Source: Gammaproteobacteria bacterium (GTDB lineage Bacteria; Pseudomonadota; Gammaproteobacteria; SZUA-229). Taken from it: a stretch of 50,220 nucleotides of DNA. The translations under genes were made by a program, and so were the position numbers. The first letter of the stretch is position 1. Every line of letters begins with the position of its first letter. Under the pieces are notes generated by a model. That model made no database searches, had not been told where the DNA came from, and saw only the letters and a program-made list of their open reading frames with translations. The stretch covers positions 1 to 50,220 of the forward strand of contig JASBSR010000025.1 of NCBI GenBank assembly GCA_030148865.1. Direction: 5' to 3'. Shown here piece by piece: positions 31,466-41,465 of the stretch.

Positions 31466-31962
31466 TAGCGGTGAGCCACATTGGGAGGCACGACAAACAG
31501 CATCAAATAACGTATCGCCATTAGATAAAATGCCAATGGGATTATTAACTGCGTCACCCAGGTCGGCACACTCGAAAACGCAACACTGCCGAATTCATAA
31601 TCCATCATCACAAAGCGGGACGCGTGCCAGGCAATCAAGCCACAGACAAATGCGCAAAATGCATAAACAACGCGCTGCAGGCAGGGTGCTGCAAGACGGG
31701 ATAAATAACGGGTGAAAAAATCGATGCGTATGTGGTTATCATTGCGCGTGGCAATAACTGCTCCCAGCAGAACCACCCATAATACCAGCACACGCAACAG
31801 TGGATCTATCCAGGTTATGCCAGCATCAAATACATTTCGATAAATGATTTGGGTCACCGCAAGTATGACCATGGCCGCAAGCATACTCACTAGCAACCAC
31901 TCCTCTATTTTATTGATAAATAGAATAACTCTGGCAGTGTTACGAGAAACTCGGCGGTTCAT
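31465..31962 (-). CDS. TRAP transporter small permease (DctQ type)
   Basis: A 165-residue membrane protein with four predicted helices: LLVSMLAAMVILAVTQIIYR, LLRVLVLWVVLLGAVIA, VVYAFCAFVCGLIAWHA and the last near LIIPLAFYLMAIRYL. The motif ATRNDNHIRIDFF is the DctQ hallmark. It pairs with the large permease and docks the binding protein. It lies 15 bases after dctP and one base overlaps dctM. Confidence 0.92.
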   Translation of the reverse strand: MNRRVSRNTARVILFINKIEEWLLVSMLAAMVILAVTQIIYRNVFDAGITWIDPLLRVLVLWVVLLGAVIATRNDNHIRIDFFTRYLSRLAAPCLQRVVYAFCAFVCGLIAWHASRFVMMDYEFGSVAFSSVPTWVTQLIIPLAFYLMAIRYLMLFVVPPNVAHR

Positions 31963-31977
31963 TATATAAAGGGACTG

Positions 31978-32979
31978 CTAATGCGCCATTTTGGCTGTTC
32001 TGACCAGCCGCATGAGTTCATCATATATGCTTTTGCTATATTCATTTTTTTGCTCGAGTTTTTTGATTCCTCTCGCACCAACCGCATGCCACTCTTTTAG
32101 TGAATTTTCTGACAGCGTCATAAATTGTATACCCTGACTTTTCAGCGCAGCTCTTGCGGCAATATTATCGTTCCGATTCTGCACATCGATTTGATGGAAG
32201 ACATCTTCCATTACTCGACGCACAAGGGCGGCATCTTCCGACCCTAATTTATCAAAGACTTTTTTATCTATCACCAGCAAGGCAGAAAAATATGTCAGCG
32301 GCACATCTATCACGTACTTGACTCTGGTATGCCACTGCAAAGCGATTGCACCAATTGGTGAAGTAATAATTGTATCAATGAGTCCAGTCTGCATGGCGGT
32401 TAGTACATCAGATATCGGCAGTGAAACAGGCGATATACCTGCACTCTCAAATACCACTTCTCCGATATCGTTCCCTGAAGGTGTCCAGACTTTTTGTTTA
32501 CGCACATCTTCTACAGTTTGCAACGGATTTTCAGACATCATGTATGCAAAACCACCTTCTGCGAAGCCAAAACTGACAAACCCCCTGTTTTCAAGTTCCG
32601 TAATCAGCTTTGCGTCCATCTGCCTGCGTACAAAATCGACCTGCGCCAGGGAATCAAACAAAAATGGCAGGCTATACATATCAATATCCGCCAGTATCGC
32701 CGACATATTACCAGCAGTTACCGCCCCGCCCTGTAACTGGCCTACACGAATTTTACGCAATACCACAAGGTCGTTACCCATGACGCCGCCCGGATAAAAC
32801 TTTAATGTCACGCGACCCGAGGATTGCTGTTTGATTAAGGCGGCACCTTCTCGCATTTTTTCCATCCAGCCGGTTCCGTCTGGTGAAATTGTAGCAATTT
32901 TTAATACCACTGCAGATGCAGGTGTAGCAAGAAATGAAAAACATAATAAAAGATAGTGAATTTTCATAATATTTTTCAC
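31978..32979 (-). CDS. TRAP transporter solute-binding protein (DctP type)
   Basis: A 333-residue periplasmic protein with a signal peptide (about residues 1-23, ending PASA). The mature start is VVLKIATISPDGTGWMEKMR. LKFYPGGVMGNDLVVLRKI and WTPSGNDIGEVVFESAGISP follow; in the family the conserved Arg near residue 160 binds a substrate carboxylate, and here that region reads KQKVWTP with Lys, so the usual Arg is not evident. This hints at an atypical ligand, in line with the TatT partner. An internal Met at residue 5 is an alternative start. Confidence 0.9.
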   Translation of the reverse strand: MKNIMKIHYLLLCFSFLATPASAVVLKIATISPDGTGWMEKMREGAALIKQQSSGRVTLKFYPGGVMGNDLVVLRKIRVGQLQGGAVTAGNMSAILADIDMYSLPFLFDSLAQVDFVRRQMDAKLITELENRGFVSFGFAEGGFAYMMSENPLQTVEDVRKQKVWTPSGNDIGEVVFESAGISPVSLPISDVLTAMQTGLIDTIITSPIGAIALQWHTRVKYVIDVPLTYFSALLVIDKKVFDKLGSEDAALVRRVMEDVFHQIDVQNRNDNIAARAALKSQGIQFMTLSENSLKEWHAVGARGIKKLEQKNEYSKSIYDELMRLVRTAKMAH

Positions 32980-33055
32980 TTTAGTGTTATTGAATCGCCA
33001 TATTGTTCGCCACGCCAGGTTTTTTGTTAAACGCAGCCATCAGCTTTATCAATCG

Positions 33056-33940
33056 CTAAAAATAATCACTTGAGCTGGCCAGAAGTTTCTGTGCCCGTCG
33101 CTGTGCAATCACATCGACCAGTCGATGACTAGAGTTAGTGATATCGGCCGCCACCACTTCGCGTAATAATTTATCGTGTAGATCACGATCAAAAATTAAT
33201 CGTGCGTATTTTTCTGCGTACAGCACTTTCGCCATCAGATTTTTGCCTTTGGAGATTGCAATTGCTTTTTCAAAATGCGCTTTTGCTAACTCGGTTTTAC
33301 CTCCCATTGAAGGCGGTAGCAAGGCTTCTAAAACACCCATATAAACATGGGCATCACCATTGCTGACATTTTCATCGAGTTGAATAACGCGCAGCAACGA
33401 GGCTTTGACACGAGGCAGATTAGCAATCGCATTCCAGTCTGAACTATTGGCCTGTATCAGTCCTGCCCAGGCACTACTGTAGGAAAACAATAGCTCGACA
33501 TCTTTTCTGGAAAATTGTTTGAGCGTGAGCTCATATTCATGATACGAGAGTTTGCTAGCATCACAGGCTGCCGGCTTGCGTACACAGACAGCATGACTGG
33601 CATAATCATAAGCATGCTGCGCCAGTACACGTTTACGCTGTTTATTGTCGACAAATACAGATGCATAAGCACTATAGATTTGCGACCCTGACAACAACAG
33701 GTCTATATTATCGGGGTCAGATCGAATCATGCTACTTATCAGTACCATATAAGCGGGGACAGCCTGCTGAATCGTCTCGGGGTCATCATGCTCGGATATC
33801 GTAGCAGCCAGATCTGTAGCAAACTCCTGTTTGGCATTGGAAATAATTTGACCACATCCTGTAAGCATCAACAACAATACTACTGACCAGAGGAAATTTT
33901 TCAGCAATCCAAAATATCTATGGTGGTAAGTTTTTCGCAT
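33056..33940 (-). CDS. TRAP transporter-associated TPR lipoprotein (TatT type)
   Basis: A 294-residue protein with a lipoprotein signal (VVLLLMLTGCGQ, lipobox LTGC, Cys about residue 29) and a helical repeat body (DNIDLLLSGSQIYSAYASVF, HVYMGVLEALLPPSMGGKTE, AKAHFEKAIAISKGK). This matches the TatT family known from Treponema, a trimer that cradles the TRAP binding protein. GGKTELAKAHFEKAI is the TPR-like signature. It is first in the operon, 76 bp before dctP. It probably tethers DctP at a membrane and may help deliver hydrophobic ligands; ligand identity is unknown. Confidence 0.85.
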   Translation of the reverse strand: MRKTYHHRYFGLLKNFLWSVVLLLMLTGCGQIISNAKQEFATDLAATISEHDDPETIQQAVPAYMVLISSMIRSDPDNIDLLLSGSQIYSAYASVFVDNKQRKRVLAQHAYDYASHAVCVRKPAACDASKLSYHEYELTLKQFSRKDVELLFSYSSAWAGLIQANSSDWNAIANLPRVKASLLRVIQLDENVSNGDAHVYMGVLEALLPPSMGGKTELAKAHFEKAIAISKGKNLMAKVLYAEKYARLIFDRDLHDKLLREVVAADITNSSHRLVDVIAQRRAQKLLASSSDYF

Positions 33941-34062
33941 CAGTCAGAATATTATCCGGTGATTCCATAAGACACAGATACTACAACTTAAGCTACGGTT
34001 TTGACCAGTTCAAGATAAAAATTAATCGGCCATTATCAGATCGACAATAAATGTCCTTATAC

Positions 34063-34091
34063 AAAAAAGGCCGGTTATTCCGGCCTTTTTT
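34063..34091 (-). terminator. Bidirectional-looking terminator after the SPOR lipoprotein gene
   Basis: aaaaaaggccgg and ccggcctttttt form a perfect 12-base palindrome around ttatt. It lies just past the minus-strand stop at 34110. Confidence 0.9.
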
Positions 34092-34109
34092 CACAGACGA
34101 TAGCAGCGT

Positions 34110-34694
34110 TTACTGTGCTACGATTTTTTGCAAACCGGTAACGGATCGCACCCATGGTTGACTACCGGTAGCAGTTGCTACGCCGGTAGCAGCGGATTGT
34201 GCGGCTGCGCGTGTTGCGAAGGTGGCGACCAGCACATAGATAATTTTTCCACTACGATCGGTTTTCACTGCCATCATATTATCGAGCGCGTGATCAGCCC
34301 TGAAAGCTTCCACACTCTCCATGCTGTTCGCAGCGTAGGCCTGAACCGCATAATAATTACCCGGCAGCGACAGTATTTGTTGCTCATTATTGATGTCGGA
34401 TATCACCGATTCTGCCTGATAGGTTGTCGGTGGTGGAACGGCTGCGCGCTCAGGCTCAGCAACAGGGAGCGTTTCAAATCGGGAGGGTTCGGGAGGCGAC
34501 TCTACTTTCAGTATCGGCTCCTGAGTCACGATGTCATCATCCGGTGCTGCATTGGTTTCGGCATTGTGTTTATCGGACCACGGCGATGTATCTGGACGAC
34601 TCCATGGCGCTGGCGTGCTCGAACACGCTGCCAGCCCCAGTGCCAGCGTGGCAGTCAGTAGTGTTGTGCTGAGATGTCTCGATGTTATTTTCAC
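34110..34694 (-). CDS. SPOR-domain lipoprotein
   Basis: A 194-residue protein with a lipoprotein signal (lipobox LAAC, Cys near residue 24). A Pro/Ser-rich linker of about 90 residues follows. The C-terminal segment has GNYYAVQAYAANSMESVEAF through KIIYVLVATFATRAAAQSAA, ending in PWVRSVTGLQ. That pattern is a SPOR domain, which binds denuded septal peptidoglycan. It may act at the division site, but no cell-division gene is near. It stands as a single gene with its own terminator. Confidence 0.8.
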   Translation of the reverse strand: MKITSRHLSTTLLTATLALGLAACSSTPAPWSRPDTSPWSDKHNAETNAAPDDDIVTQEPILKVESPPEPSRFETLPVAEPERAAVPPPTTYQAESVISDINNEQQILSLPGNYYAVQAYAANSMESVEAFRADHALDNMMAVKTDRSGKIIYVLVATFATRAAAQSAATGVATATGSQPWVRSVTGLQKIVAQ

Positions 34695-34782
34695 TTTAAG
34701 CTCCCCTTCTGTGCTTTAGGGAAGTGTAGTTGAAAACTTCAAAAAATCACTCCGCAGGAGCTTTTGCAACGGGCGTGAATCG

Positions 34783-34826
34783 CCCGCAATAAAAAAGGAG
34801 CCCTGAGGCTCCTTTTTTATTGCGGG
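34783..34826 (-). terminator. Terminator of pnp, 20-bp perfect stem
   Basis: cccgcaataaaaaaggagcc and its exact complement enclose ctga. In the minus direction the core stem ends in a T-run (ggctccttttttatt). A second small hairpin (gggcg/cgccc) adjoins at 34771-34785. Confidence 0.88.
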
Positions 34827-34843
34827 TCGCTGAGAGTCGGGTC

Positions 34844-36940
34844 TCAGGCAGCCGCTTCATCCTCAACGGCTTTCATGCTGAGACGAATACGACCCTGACG
34901 ATCGATTTCCAGCACTTTCACCTTGACGATATCGCCTTCAGAGAGCTTGTCGCTGACGTTCTCGACCCGCTCTTCGCAAATTTGCGAGATATGCACCAGG
35001 CCGTCCTTGCCCGGCAGGATTTCGACAAAAGCACCGAAGTCCATAATTTTTTTCACGGTGCCATTATAGATCACGCCAACTTCTGCATCAGACGTGATCT
35101 GCTCGATACGGCTGCGAGCTTCTTCTGCTGCCGCCAGATCACTGGAAGCGATCTTTACGTTACCATCGTCATCGATGTCGATGCTGGCACCGGTTTCTTC
35201 GGTGAGCGCGCGAATCACAGCGCCACCTTTACCAATCACGTCGCGAATCTTGTCGGGATCGATTTTCAGGGTCAGGTAGCGCGGCGCGTACTGTGACATT
35301 TCGCTGCTCGGGGCAGAAATCACTTTCTCCATTTCACCCAGAATATAGAGACGACCGTCTTTGGCCTGCGCCAGTGCGGTTTCCATGATCTCTTTGGTGA
35401 TGCCATCAATCTTGATATCCATCTGCAGCGCGCAAATGCCATTGGCCGAACCGGCCACCTTGAAGTCCATGTCGCCGAGGTGGTCTTCGTCACCGAGAAT
35501 GTCGGTGAGGACAGCAAACTTGTCGCCTTCCTTGATCAGACCCATGGCAATACCGGCCACCGGGGCCTTGATCGGCACACCGGCATCCATCAGCGACAGA
35601 CTGGTGCCACACACCGAAGCCATCGAGCTGGAGCCGTTCGACTCGGTGATTTCTGACACCACACGAATGGTGTAGGGGAATTCTTCTTCCGACGGCATCA
35701 CACCGAGGACGCCGCGCTTGGCGAGACGACCGTGGCCGATTTCGCGGCGTTTCGGGCTGCCAACCATGCCGGTTTCACCGACACAGTAAGGCGGGAAGTT
35801 GTAGTGCAGCATGAAGGGCTCGCGATACGAGCCATCCAGTGCATCGATAATCTGGGCATCGCGGGCGGTGCCGAGCGTGGTCACCACCAGTGCCTGGGTC
35901 TCACCACGGGTGAACAGCGCCGAGCCGTGGGTTCTGGGCAGCACACCGGTGCGTACGGTGATGTCGCGAACATCGCTGGTAGTACGACCATCGATACGTT
36001 TTTCACCAGAAATAATCCGACCCCGGACAATGGTCTTTTCCAGTTTGGAAAAAGCCCCGAGCACGTCCGCCTGGCTCCAGCCATCGTCAGACGCCAGCGC
36101 TTCGACAGCAGCGTTTTTCGCCGCCTTGACTGCGTCCTGACGCTGCATTTTGTCGGCAATCTGATAGGCATCAGTGAGCGCTGTGGTGCAAGTTGCGGCC
36201 ATTTTGTCGGCCAGCACAGCATCAGCTTCCGCAGCCTGCCAGTCCCAGGTCGGGGTGCCGACTTCAGCCGCAAATTCGGTAATTGCCTGAATTACCACCT
36301 GCATCTGCTCGTGACCGAACATGACTGCGCCCAGCATCACGTCCTCGGGCAGCATTTTGGCTTCAGATTCCACCATCAGCACGGCTTTTTCAGTACCGGC
36401 GACGACCAGATCGAGATCCGAGGTTTTCAGGGATTCTTTGGCCGGATTGAGTAAATATTCACCATCGCGGTAACCAACACGAGCCGCACCCAGTGGGCCG
36501 GCGAACGGCACACCCGCAATCGCGAGTGCCGCTGATGCACCGATGATCGACGGGATTTCAGAGTCCATTTCGTTACAGATCGAGACCACGGTGGCGACAA
36601 TCTGGACTTCATTGGTGAAGGCTTTCGGGAACAGCGGACGAATCGGACGGTCGATCAGCCGCGAGATCAGAGTCTCGTTTTCGCTCGGACGACCTTCACG
36701 ACGGAAGAAACCACCCGGAATCTTGCCAGCAGCGTAGGTCCGCTCCTGGTAATTCACGGTCATCGGGAAAAAATCCTTACCCGGATCCGCGTCTTTCATG
36801 GCGACCGCAGACACAAAGACGACGGTATCGGCCATGCTGATCATGACAGCACCGGAGGCCTGACGTGCGATTTCGCCGCACTCCATGGTGACCGTGTGCT
36901 CGCCGTACTGGAATGTTTTCTTGATTGCTGTTGGTTTCAC
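34844..36940 (-). CDS. pnp: Polyribonucleotide nucleotidyltransferase (PNPase)
   Basis: A 3'-5' phosphorolytic exoribonuclease and degradosome component; 698 residues (E. coli 711). Two RNase PH domains are visible: the first opens with [20 protein letters not shown], the second has [20 protein letters not shown], which binds phosphate. A KH domain ([20 protein letters not shown]) and an S1 domain ([18 protein letters not shown]) end the protein. It follows rpsO by 60 bp, the classical order. In E. coli PNPase represses itself by RNase III-dependent processing of that leader. Confidence 0.98.
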   Translation of the reverse strand: MKPTAIKKTFQYGEHTVTMECGEIARQASGAVMISMADTVVFVSAVAMKDADPGKDFFPMTVNYQERTYAAGKIPGGFFRREGRPSENETLISRLIDRPIRPLFPKAFTNEVQIVATVVSICNEMDSEIPSIIGASAALAIAGVPFAGPLGAARVGYRDGEYLLNPAKESLKTSDLDLVVAGTEKAVLMVESEAKMLPEDVMLGAVMFGHEQMQVVIQAITEFAAEVGTPTWDWQAAEADAVLADKMAATCTTALTDAYQIADKMQRQDAVKAAKNAAVEALASDDGWSQADVLGAFSKLEKTIVRGRIISGEKRIDGRTTSDVRDITVRTGVLPRTHGSALFTRGETQALVVTTLGTARDAQIIDALDGSYREPFMLHYNFPPYCVGETGMVGSPKRREIGHGRLAKRGVLGVMPSEEEFPYTIRVVSEITESNGSSSMASVCGTSLSLMDAGVPIKAPVAGIAMGLIKEGDKFAVLTDILGDEDHLGDMDFKVAGSANGICALQMDIKIDGITKEIMETALAQAKDGRLYILGEMEKVISAPSSEMSQYAPRYLTLKIDPDKIRDVIGKGGAVIRALTEETGASIDIDDDGNVKIASSDLAAAEEARSRIEQITSDAEVGVIYNGTVKKIMDFGAFVEILPGKDGLVHISQICEERVENVSDKLSEGDIVKVKVLEIDRQGRIRLSMKAVEDEAAA

Positions 36941-37000
36941 TAGTGTTTTCCCGATTATTGTATCGTTGACGCTATGTGCGAGGCTGATTGATCAAACTAT

Positions 37001-37270
37001 CTATCTGCGTAGACCGAGGCTGGCAATAAGATCTTTGTAACGATCAGCATCTTTGCCTCTGAGGTAATCCAGCAATTTACGGCGCTGATTCACCAGACGC
37101 AGCAGGCCGCGACGTGAATGGTGGTCACCCTTGTGCGTCTGGAAATGCCCGGTCAGGTGGTTAATGCGGTTGCTCAATAGCGCAACCTGAACTTCAGGAG
37201 AACCAGTATCTCCTTGAGCGCGTTGATATTCCTCAACGATCTCAGATTTTTCAATAGTACTTAAAGCCAT
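37001..37270 (-). CDS. rpsO: 30S ribosomal protein S15
   Basis: An 89-residue protein, exact family length. [39 protein letters not shown] and [20 protein letters not shown] cover the S15 signature and the 16S rRNA-binding helices. It lies between truB and pnp. The 121 bp before it show no clear terminator. Confidence 0.98.
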   Translation of the reverse strand: MALSTIEKSEIVEEYQRAQGDTGSPEVQVALLSNRINHLTGHFQTHKGDHHSRRGLLRLVNQRRKLLDYLRGKDADRYKDLIASLGLRR

Positions 37271-37391
37271 GAATACTCCAAAAACAGTTACTTGCGGTCG
37301 GTAAAAAGGTGGGGGATTTTATCACTTATTCCTGGCAGGCAAAAGCATTGTTCTAACAACATTTTTGTCAGCAGCCTCCGCCTCAAAAACA

Positions 37392-38306
37392 TCAGGAAAC
37401 CGCCTGAATCATGCGTCTCGGTGCGACCCGGCCATCATCCTGAATTTCACCCACACCGAGGAATTCCTGATGATGATAAATTCGCACATAGCCACAGGTG
37501 GGCGCGTGTGGCACCAGAATCGGCTGCCCCTGGCGCATATAAAAGGCCGAATCGTTATCCAGCTTGACGTCCGGCCAGTTGGCAATGCCGCTCTCGATCG
37601 GCAGCAGAAACTCGTCGAGCCCAGCATTGCCCTGTCCGGCCAGCACCTGGAGCTGCTCCATGGTGACCATGTTTTCGTGATAGGGGCCGACGGCAAGGCG
37701 TCTCAGGGCAGCGACGTGGCCGCCGCAGCCCAGCAGATGCCCGATGTCTTCGGCCAGGGTACGCACATAGGTGCCCTTGCTGCAGGCGACCTCAAGGTCG
37801 ATCACACCATTATCATAACCGTGAAAAACCCATTCGTGGATGGTCACGCTGCGCGGCTTGCGCTCGACTTCGATACCTTCCCGGGCGAGCTTGTAGAGCC
37901 GCTGACCATTGTGCTTGAGCGCCGAGTACATCGGCGGTATCTGCTCAATCAGTCCTGTGAACTGTGGCAGCAATGCTCTGATCGCAGTCTCAGTCACCGC
38001 TGAAAAATCGCTCTCGGCGATGATTTCGCCATCAGCATCGCCAGTAGCCGTGGTGCTGCCCAGCTGACAACGCATGCGATAGCGTTTATCTGAATCCAGC
38101 AAAAAGGCTGATATTTTAGTGGCTTCGCCAAAACAGATTGGCAGCATACCGGTGGCGAGCGGGTCGAGACTGCCGGTGTGACCCGCCTTGGCAGCACCGA
38201 ACAGGCGCTTCACATCCTGCAATGCATGATTAGAGCTGACGCCTGCGGGCTTATCCAGCAATAACACGCCATCAACGGCGCGGCCTTTAAATTTACGTCT
38301 TGCCAT
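37392..38306 (-). CDS. truB: tRNA pseudouridine(55) synthase
   Basis: Makes pseudouridine at position 55 in the T-loop of all tRNAs. The 304-residue product has VDGVLLLDKPAGVSSNHALQ and the catalytic block AGHTGSLDPLATGMLPICFG with the active Asp. SKGTYVRTLAEDIG precedes the C-terminal PUA-like part. It is 22 bp downstream of rbfA and presumably cotranscribed. Confidence 0.97.
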   Translation of the reverse strand: MARRKFKGRAVDGVLLLDKPAGVSSNHALQDVKRLFGAAKAGHTGSLDPLATGMLPICFGEATKISAFLLDSDKRYRMRCQLGSTTATGDADGEIIAESDFSAVTETAIRALLPQFTGLIEQIPPMYSALKHNGQRLYKLAREGIEVERKPRSVTIHEWVFHGYDNGVIDLEVACSKGTYVRTLAEDIGHLLGCGGHVAALRRLAVGPYHENMVTMEQLQVLAGQGNAGLDEFLLPIESGIANWPDVKLDNDSAFYMRQGQPILVPHAPTCGYVRIYHHQEFLGVGEIQDDGRVAPRRMIQAVS

Positions 38307-38328
38307 GCTGTACCACTATCCGGTTGAT

Positions 38329-38760
38329 TTAATCTTGCCCGCCATCATCACCGGCATCTTTGTCTGCGGTGGATGGCTGCTGCGTTTGTGTTGCGCGTTG
38401 TTCACGTTCGGTATCTGAGCGTATCGCTTTGCCAATCAAGTGATCCATGGCAGCGCCGCGTTGACCACTGTCATCCAGAACAAAATGCAGTGCTGGCACC
38501 GTGCGTGCGCTCAGACGTTTAGCCACCTGACTACGCAAAAAGCCGCTAGCGCGATTCAGGGTATCCACGGTTTCCTGTTGTGCTTTTTCATCCAGCACCG
38601 AGCAATAGATCACCGCGTGACTAATGTCACGACTCATTTTAACTTCGGTGAATGAACACAGACCAATGCGCGGGTCTTTCAGCTCTTCGCGCACAATCTC
38701 GGCAAGATCGCGACGAATCTGCTCAGACATTCTCTGGCTTCTGGAAAATTCTCTTGGCAT
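38329..38760 (-). CDS. rbfA: Ribosome-binding factor A
   Basis: A 143-residue 30S maturation factor. The KH-type core reads RSQRMSEQIRRDLAEIVREE, LKDPRIGLCSFTEVKMSRD and VAKRLSARTVPALHFVLDDS. The last 20 residues are an acidic, low-complexity tail. It is needed for 16S 5' helix maturation and cold growth in E. coli. infB lies 105 bp upstream and truB 22 bp downstream. Confidence 0.96.
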   Translation of the reverse strand: MPREFSRSQRMSEQIRRDLAEIVREELKDPRIGLCSFTEVKMSRDISHAVIYCSVLDEKAQQETVDTLNRASGFLRSQVAKRLSARTVPALHFVLDDSGQRGAAMDHLIGKAIRSDTEREQRATQTQQPSTADKDAGDDGGQD

Positions 38761-38865
38761 CGAGTCAGGTTTCGGTTGATTAACGTATGCGCTGCTAGCT
38801 AGAAATCAGATCAAACCGGCGTACCCTGTAATGCCGGTTTCACCTTTTGCTGCGATCGCGTTTGC

Positions 38866-41421
38866 CTATAAAGTGCGCTTCAACTCGATACGCTCAAATA
38901 TTTCAATTTGATCGCCGACCTTAACGTCAGTATAATTTTTCACTGCGATACCACATTCCGTACCACTACGAACCTCATCAACATCGTCCTTGAAACGACG
39001 TAACGATTCCAGTTCACCTTCAAATACAACTACATTTTCGCGCAATACTCGAATCGGCTGTTTGCGGCGAATAACACCCTCGGTCACCAATGAACCCGCC
39101 ACCTGTCCAAACTTGGGCGAATGAAATACTTCCTGCACAACTGCCATACCGATAACTTCTTCCCTGTATTCCGGTGCCAGCATACCCACCAGGGCCTGCT
39201 TAACCGTATCGATCAGCTCATAGATAATACTGTAATAATTAATTTCTACACCGCGTTCACCGGCAGCACGTCTTGCCGCCGCATCGGCGCGAACATTAAA
39301 ACCAATAACAATGGCATCAGACGCTGCCGCCAGACTAATGTCAGTTTCATTGATACCACCAACGCCGGCACCAACAATGGCAACATCAACCTCATCACTA
39401 TCGACTGCAAGTTTACTCAAAGCATCACGAATCGCTTCCAATGTCCCCTGAACATCTGCTTTCAGAAGAATGTTCAGCTTACTGACTTCACCTGCTTTCA
39501 TTTGATCAAACAACGAATCCAGTTTCGACTGTTGCTGACTGGCAAGCCGTAGATCGCGAGTCTTGTGTTTACGTCTGGCAGCGACATCACGCGCGGTGCG
39601 CTCATCTGCTACCACCAGCATTTCATCACCGGCACTCGGTGGACTGGATAGACCTATGACTGCAACCGGAATTGAAGGGGTCGCGCTGTCAATCGTATTG
39701 CCGTGCTCATCGTACATCGCACGCACGCGGCCAAACTCTTCGCCGGCTAGCATGATATCGCCTTTCTTCAGGGTGCCTTCGCGCACCAGTACGGTAGTGA
39801 TAACACCGCGGCCTTTATCGAGCGAGGCTTCCAGAACCGCACCCTTCGCCATCCCATTAATGGGTGACTTGAGCTCCATCACTTCTGCCTGAGCATTGAT
39901 CGCGTCTAACAGCGCATCAACACCTTCGCCCGTGAGCGCGGATACGTGCACAAATGGGCTATCACCGCCCCATTCTTCAGGAATAATCTCGTGCGCGCCG
40001 AGCTCGGTTTTCACGCGTTCGGGGTTGGCATCTTCTTTATCAATTTTATTGACCGCAATAATAATCGGCACACCGGCCGCTTTCGCGTGCTGTACCGCTT
40101 CGACTGTTTGCGGCATAACGCCATCATCAGCTGCAACCACGATAATGACAATATCAGTAATATTGGCGCCGCGAGCGCGCATGTTGGTAAACGCCGCGTG
40201 TCCGGGCGTATCGATAAAGCTGATGACACCCTTATCAGTTTCCACGTGGTAGGCGCCGATATGCTGGGTAATACCACCCGCTTCACCAGATGCGATCTTC
40301 GAGGTACGAATGTAATCCAGCAAAGATGTTTTACCATGGTCGACATGACCCATAATGGTCACCACTGGCGGCCTGGGTAACAACTCCTGATTACCTTCGT
40401 CGCGTGTCAGCAATGCTTTTTCGGCATCATCTTCGCTAATCAGTTTTGGTGTATGACCAAGCTCTTCGACCACCAGGGTTGCGGTATCCTGATCAATCAC
40501 CTGATTAATGGTCGCCATCACACCCATCTTCATTAGTTCTTTAATGAGATCAGCCGTTTTCATGGTCATGCGCTTGGCTAACGCATCCACAGTAATCGTT
40601 TCCGGGATTGTCACTTCATGAACCATTGGTGCGACCGGACGCTCGAAGCCATGACGGGTTTCAGCAACCACGGATGACGACTGTGATCTGTGTTTTTTCT
40701 TTTTGCGATGGCCACCGCCACTGACGTGCAGCTCATCACGCCCGTATAAAGTTTCTTCTTTCGGTTTACGGCTTTCTTCGTGGCGCGTTTTCTTGCCGCC
40801 CGTTTTCTGGCGACGGTTTTCAACTGCCTGCAATTCATCAACAGTTAAAACTTTTGGTTCGGCTATTCCCTGTTTTTCCTGTTTTTCTTCTTCCACTTGC
40901 TTGCGTGCTTCTTCGTGTCTGGCTTTTTCAGCAAGCTCTTCCTGCTCACGAGCTTCAGCGCGTTCACGTTTTTTCTCCTGTTCCAGTTCACGCGCGCGCT
41001 CACGATTGGCCTGGTCTGCGCGTAAACGCTCCAGTTCTTCCAGTTCTTTGGGTTTCTCTGTGGTTGTGCCTGCCTCGGACTGCGCTTCAACCGGTTTGGT
41101 GATATTACGCTTTCTGCGCACTTCGACAGCGACGGTCTTGGCACCACGACCCGCGCCACCGCTGCCAACTTTCAGTTCACTAACGGTTTTTCGCTTGAGT
41201 GTGATTTTACGCGGTCTGACTTCGCTATCGCTTTCCACACTTGCAGGTGCACGGTTGCCGTGCTGGTTGCGCAAATGCTGCAACAGCTGCATTTTGTCCT
41301 TGTCAGAAATCAGCGCATTTTCGTTATCCGCTACTAAGCCCGCGTCCTTGATTTGCTCAAGCAAGCGATCAATAGGCGTACCTACGACTTCAGCAAGTTG
41401 CTTTACAGTGACTTCTGCCAT
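38866..41421 (-). CDS. infB: Translation initiation factor IF-2
   Basis: A GTPase placing initiator tRNA on the 30S subunit; 851 residues. The N-terminal IF2 domain ([20 protein letters not shown]) is followed by a long charged linker (about 95-260, Glu/Lys/Arg-rich). A second N2 domain precedes the GTPase. G1 is [15 protein letters not shown], the switch [13 protein letters not shown]3 DTPGHAAF and G4 NKID. Internal starts may give shorter forms as in E. coli, but none is obvious. It lies 44 bp after nusA. Confidence 0.98.
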   Translation of the reverse strand: MAEVTVKQLAEVVGTPIDRLLEQIKDAGLVADNENALISDKDKMQLLQHLRNQHGNRAPASVESDSEVRPRKITLKRKTVSELKVGSGGAGRGAKTVAVEVRRKRNITKPVEAQSEAGTTTEKPKELEELERLRADQANRERARELEQEKKRERAEAREQEELAEKARHEEARKQVEEEKQEKQGIAEPKVLTVDELQAVENRRQKTGGKKTRHEESRKPKEETLYGRDELHVSGGGHRKKKKHRSQSSSVVAETRHGFERPVAPMVHEVTIPETITVDALAKRMTMKTADLIKELMKMGVMATINQVIDQDTATLVVEELGHTPKLISEDDAEKALLTRDEGNQELLPRPPVVTIMGHVDHGKTSLLDYIRTSKIASGEAGGITQHIGAYHVETDKGVISFIDTPGHAAFTNMRARGANITDIVIIVVAADDGVMPQTVEAVQHAKAAGVPIIIAVNKIDKEDANPERVKTELGAHEIIPEEWGGDSPFVHVSALTGEGVDALLDAINAQAEVMELKSPINGMAKGAVLEASLDKGRGVITTVLVREGTLKKGDIMLAGEEFGRVRAMYDEHGNTIDSATPSIPVAVIGLSSPPSAGDEMLVVADERTARDVAARRKHKTRDLRLASQQQSKLDSLFDQMKAGEVSKLNILLKADVQGTLEAIRDALSKLAVDSDEVDVAIVGAGVGGINETDISLAAASDAIVIGFNVRADAAARRAAGERGVEINYYSIIYELIDTVKQALVGMLAPEYREEVIGMAVVQEVFHSPKFGQVAGSLVTEGVIRRKQPIRVLRENVVVFEGELESLRRFKDDVDEVRSGTECGIAVKNYTDVKVGDQIEIFERIELKRTL

Positions 41422-41465
41422 CTAACTAACCTCTTCTAATAAACGTGAAAAAATCACATTTATGA

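Noticed and set aside
35732..36454. 240-codon open frame on + opposite pnp
   Set aside because: Antisense frame over a highly conserved gene with no recognisable family or ribosome site. The same applies to frames opposite nusA (42297-43124), phoD (12339-12863) and acs (29140-29775).
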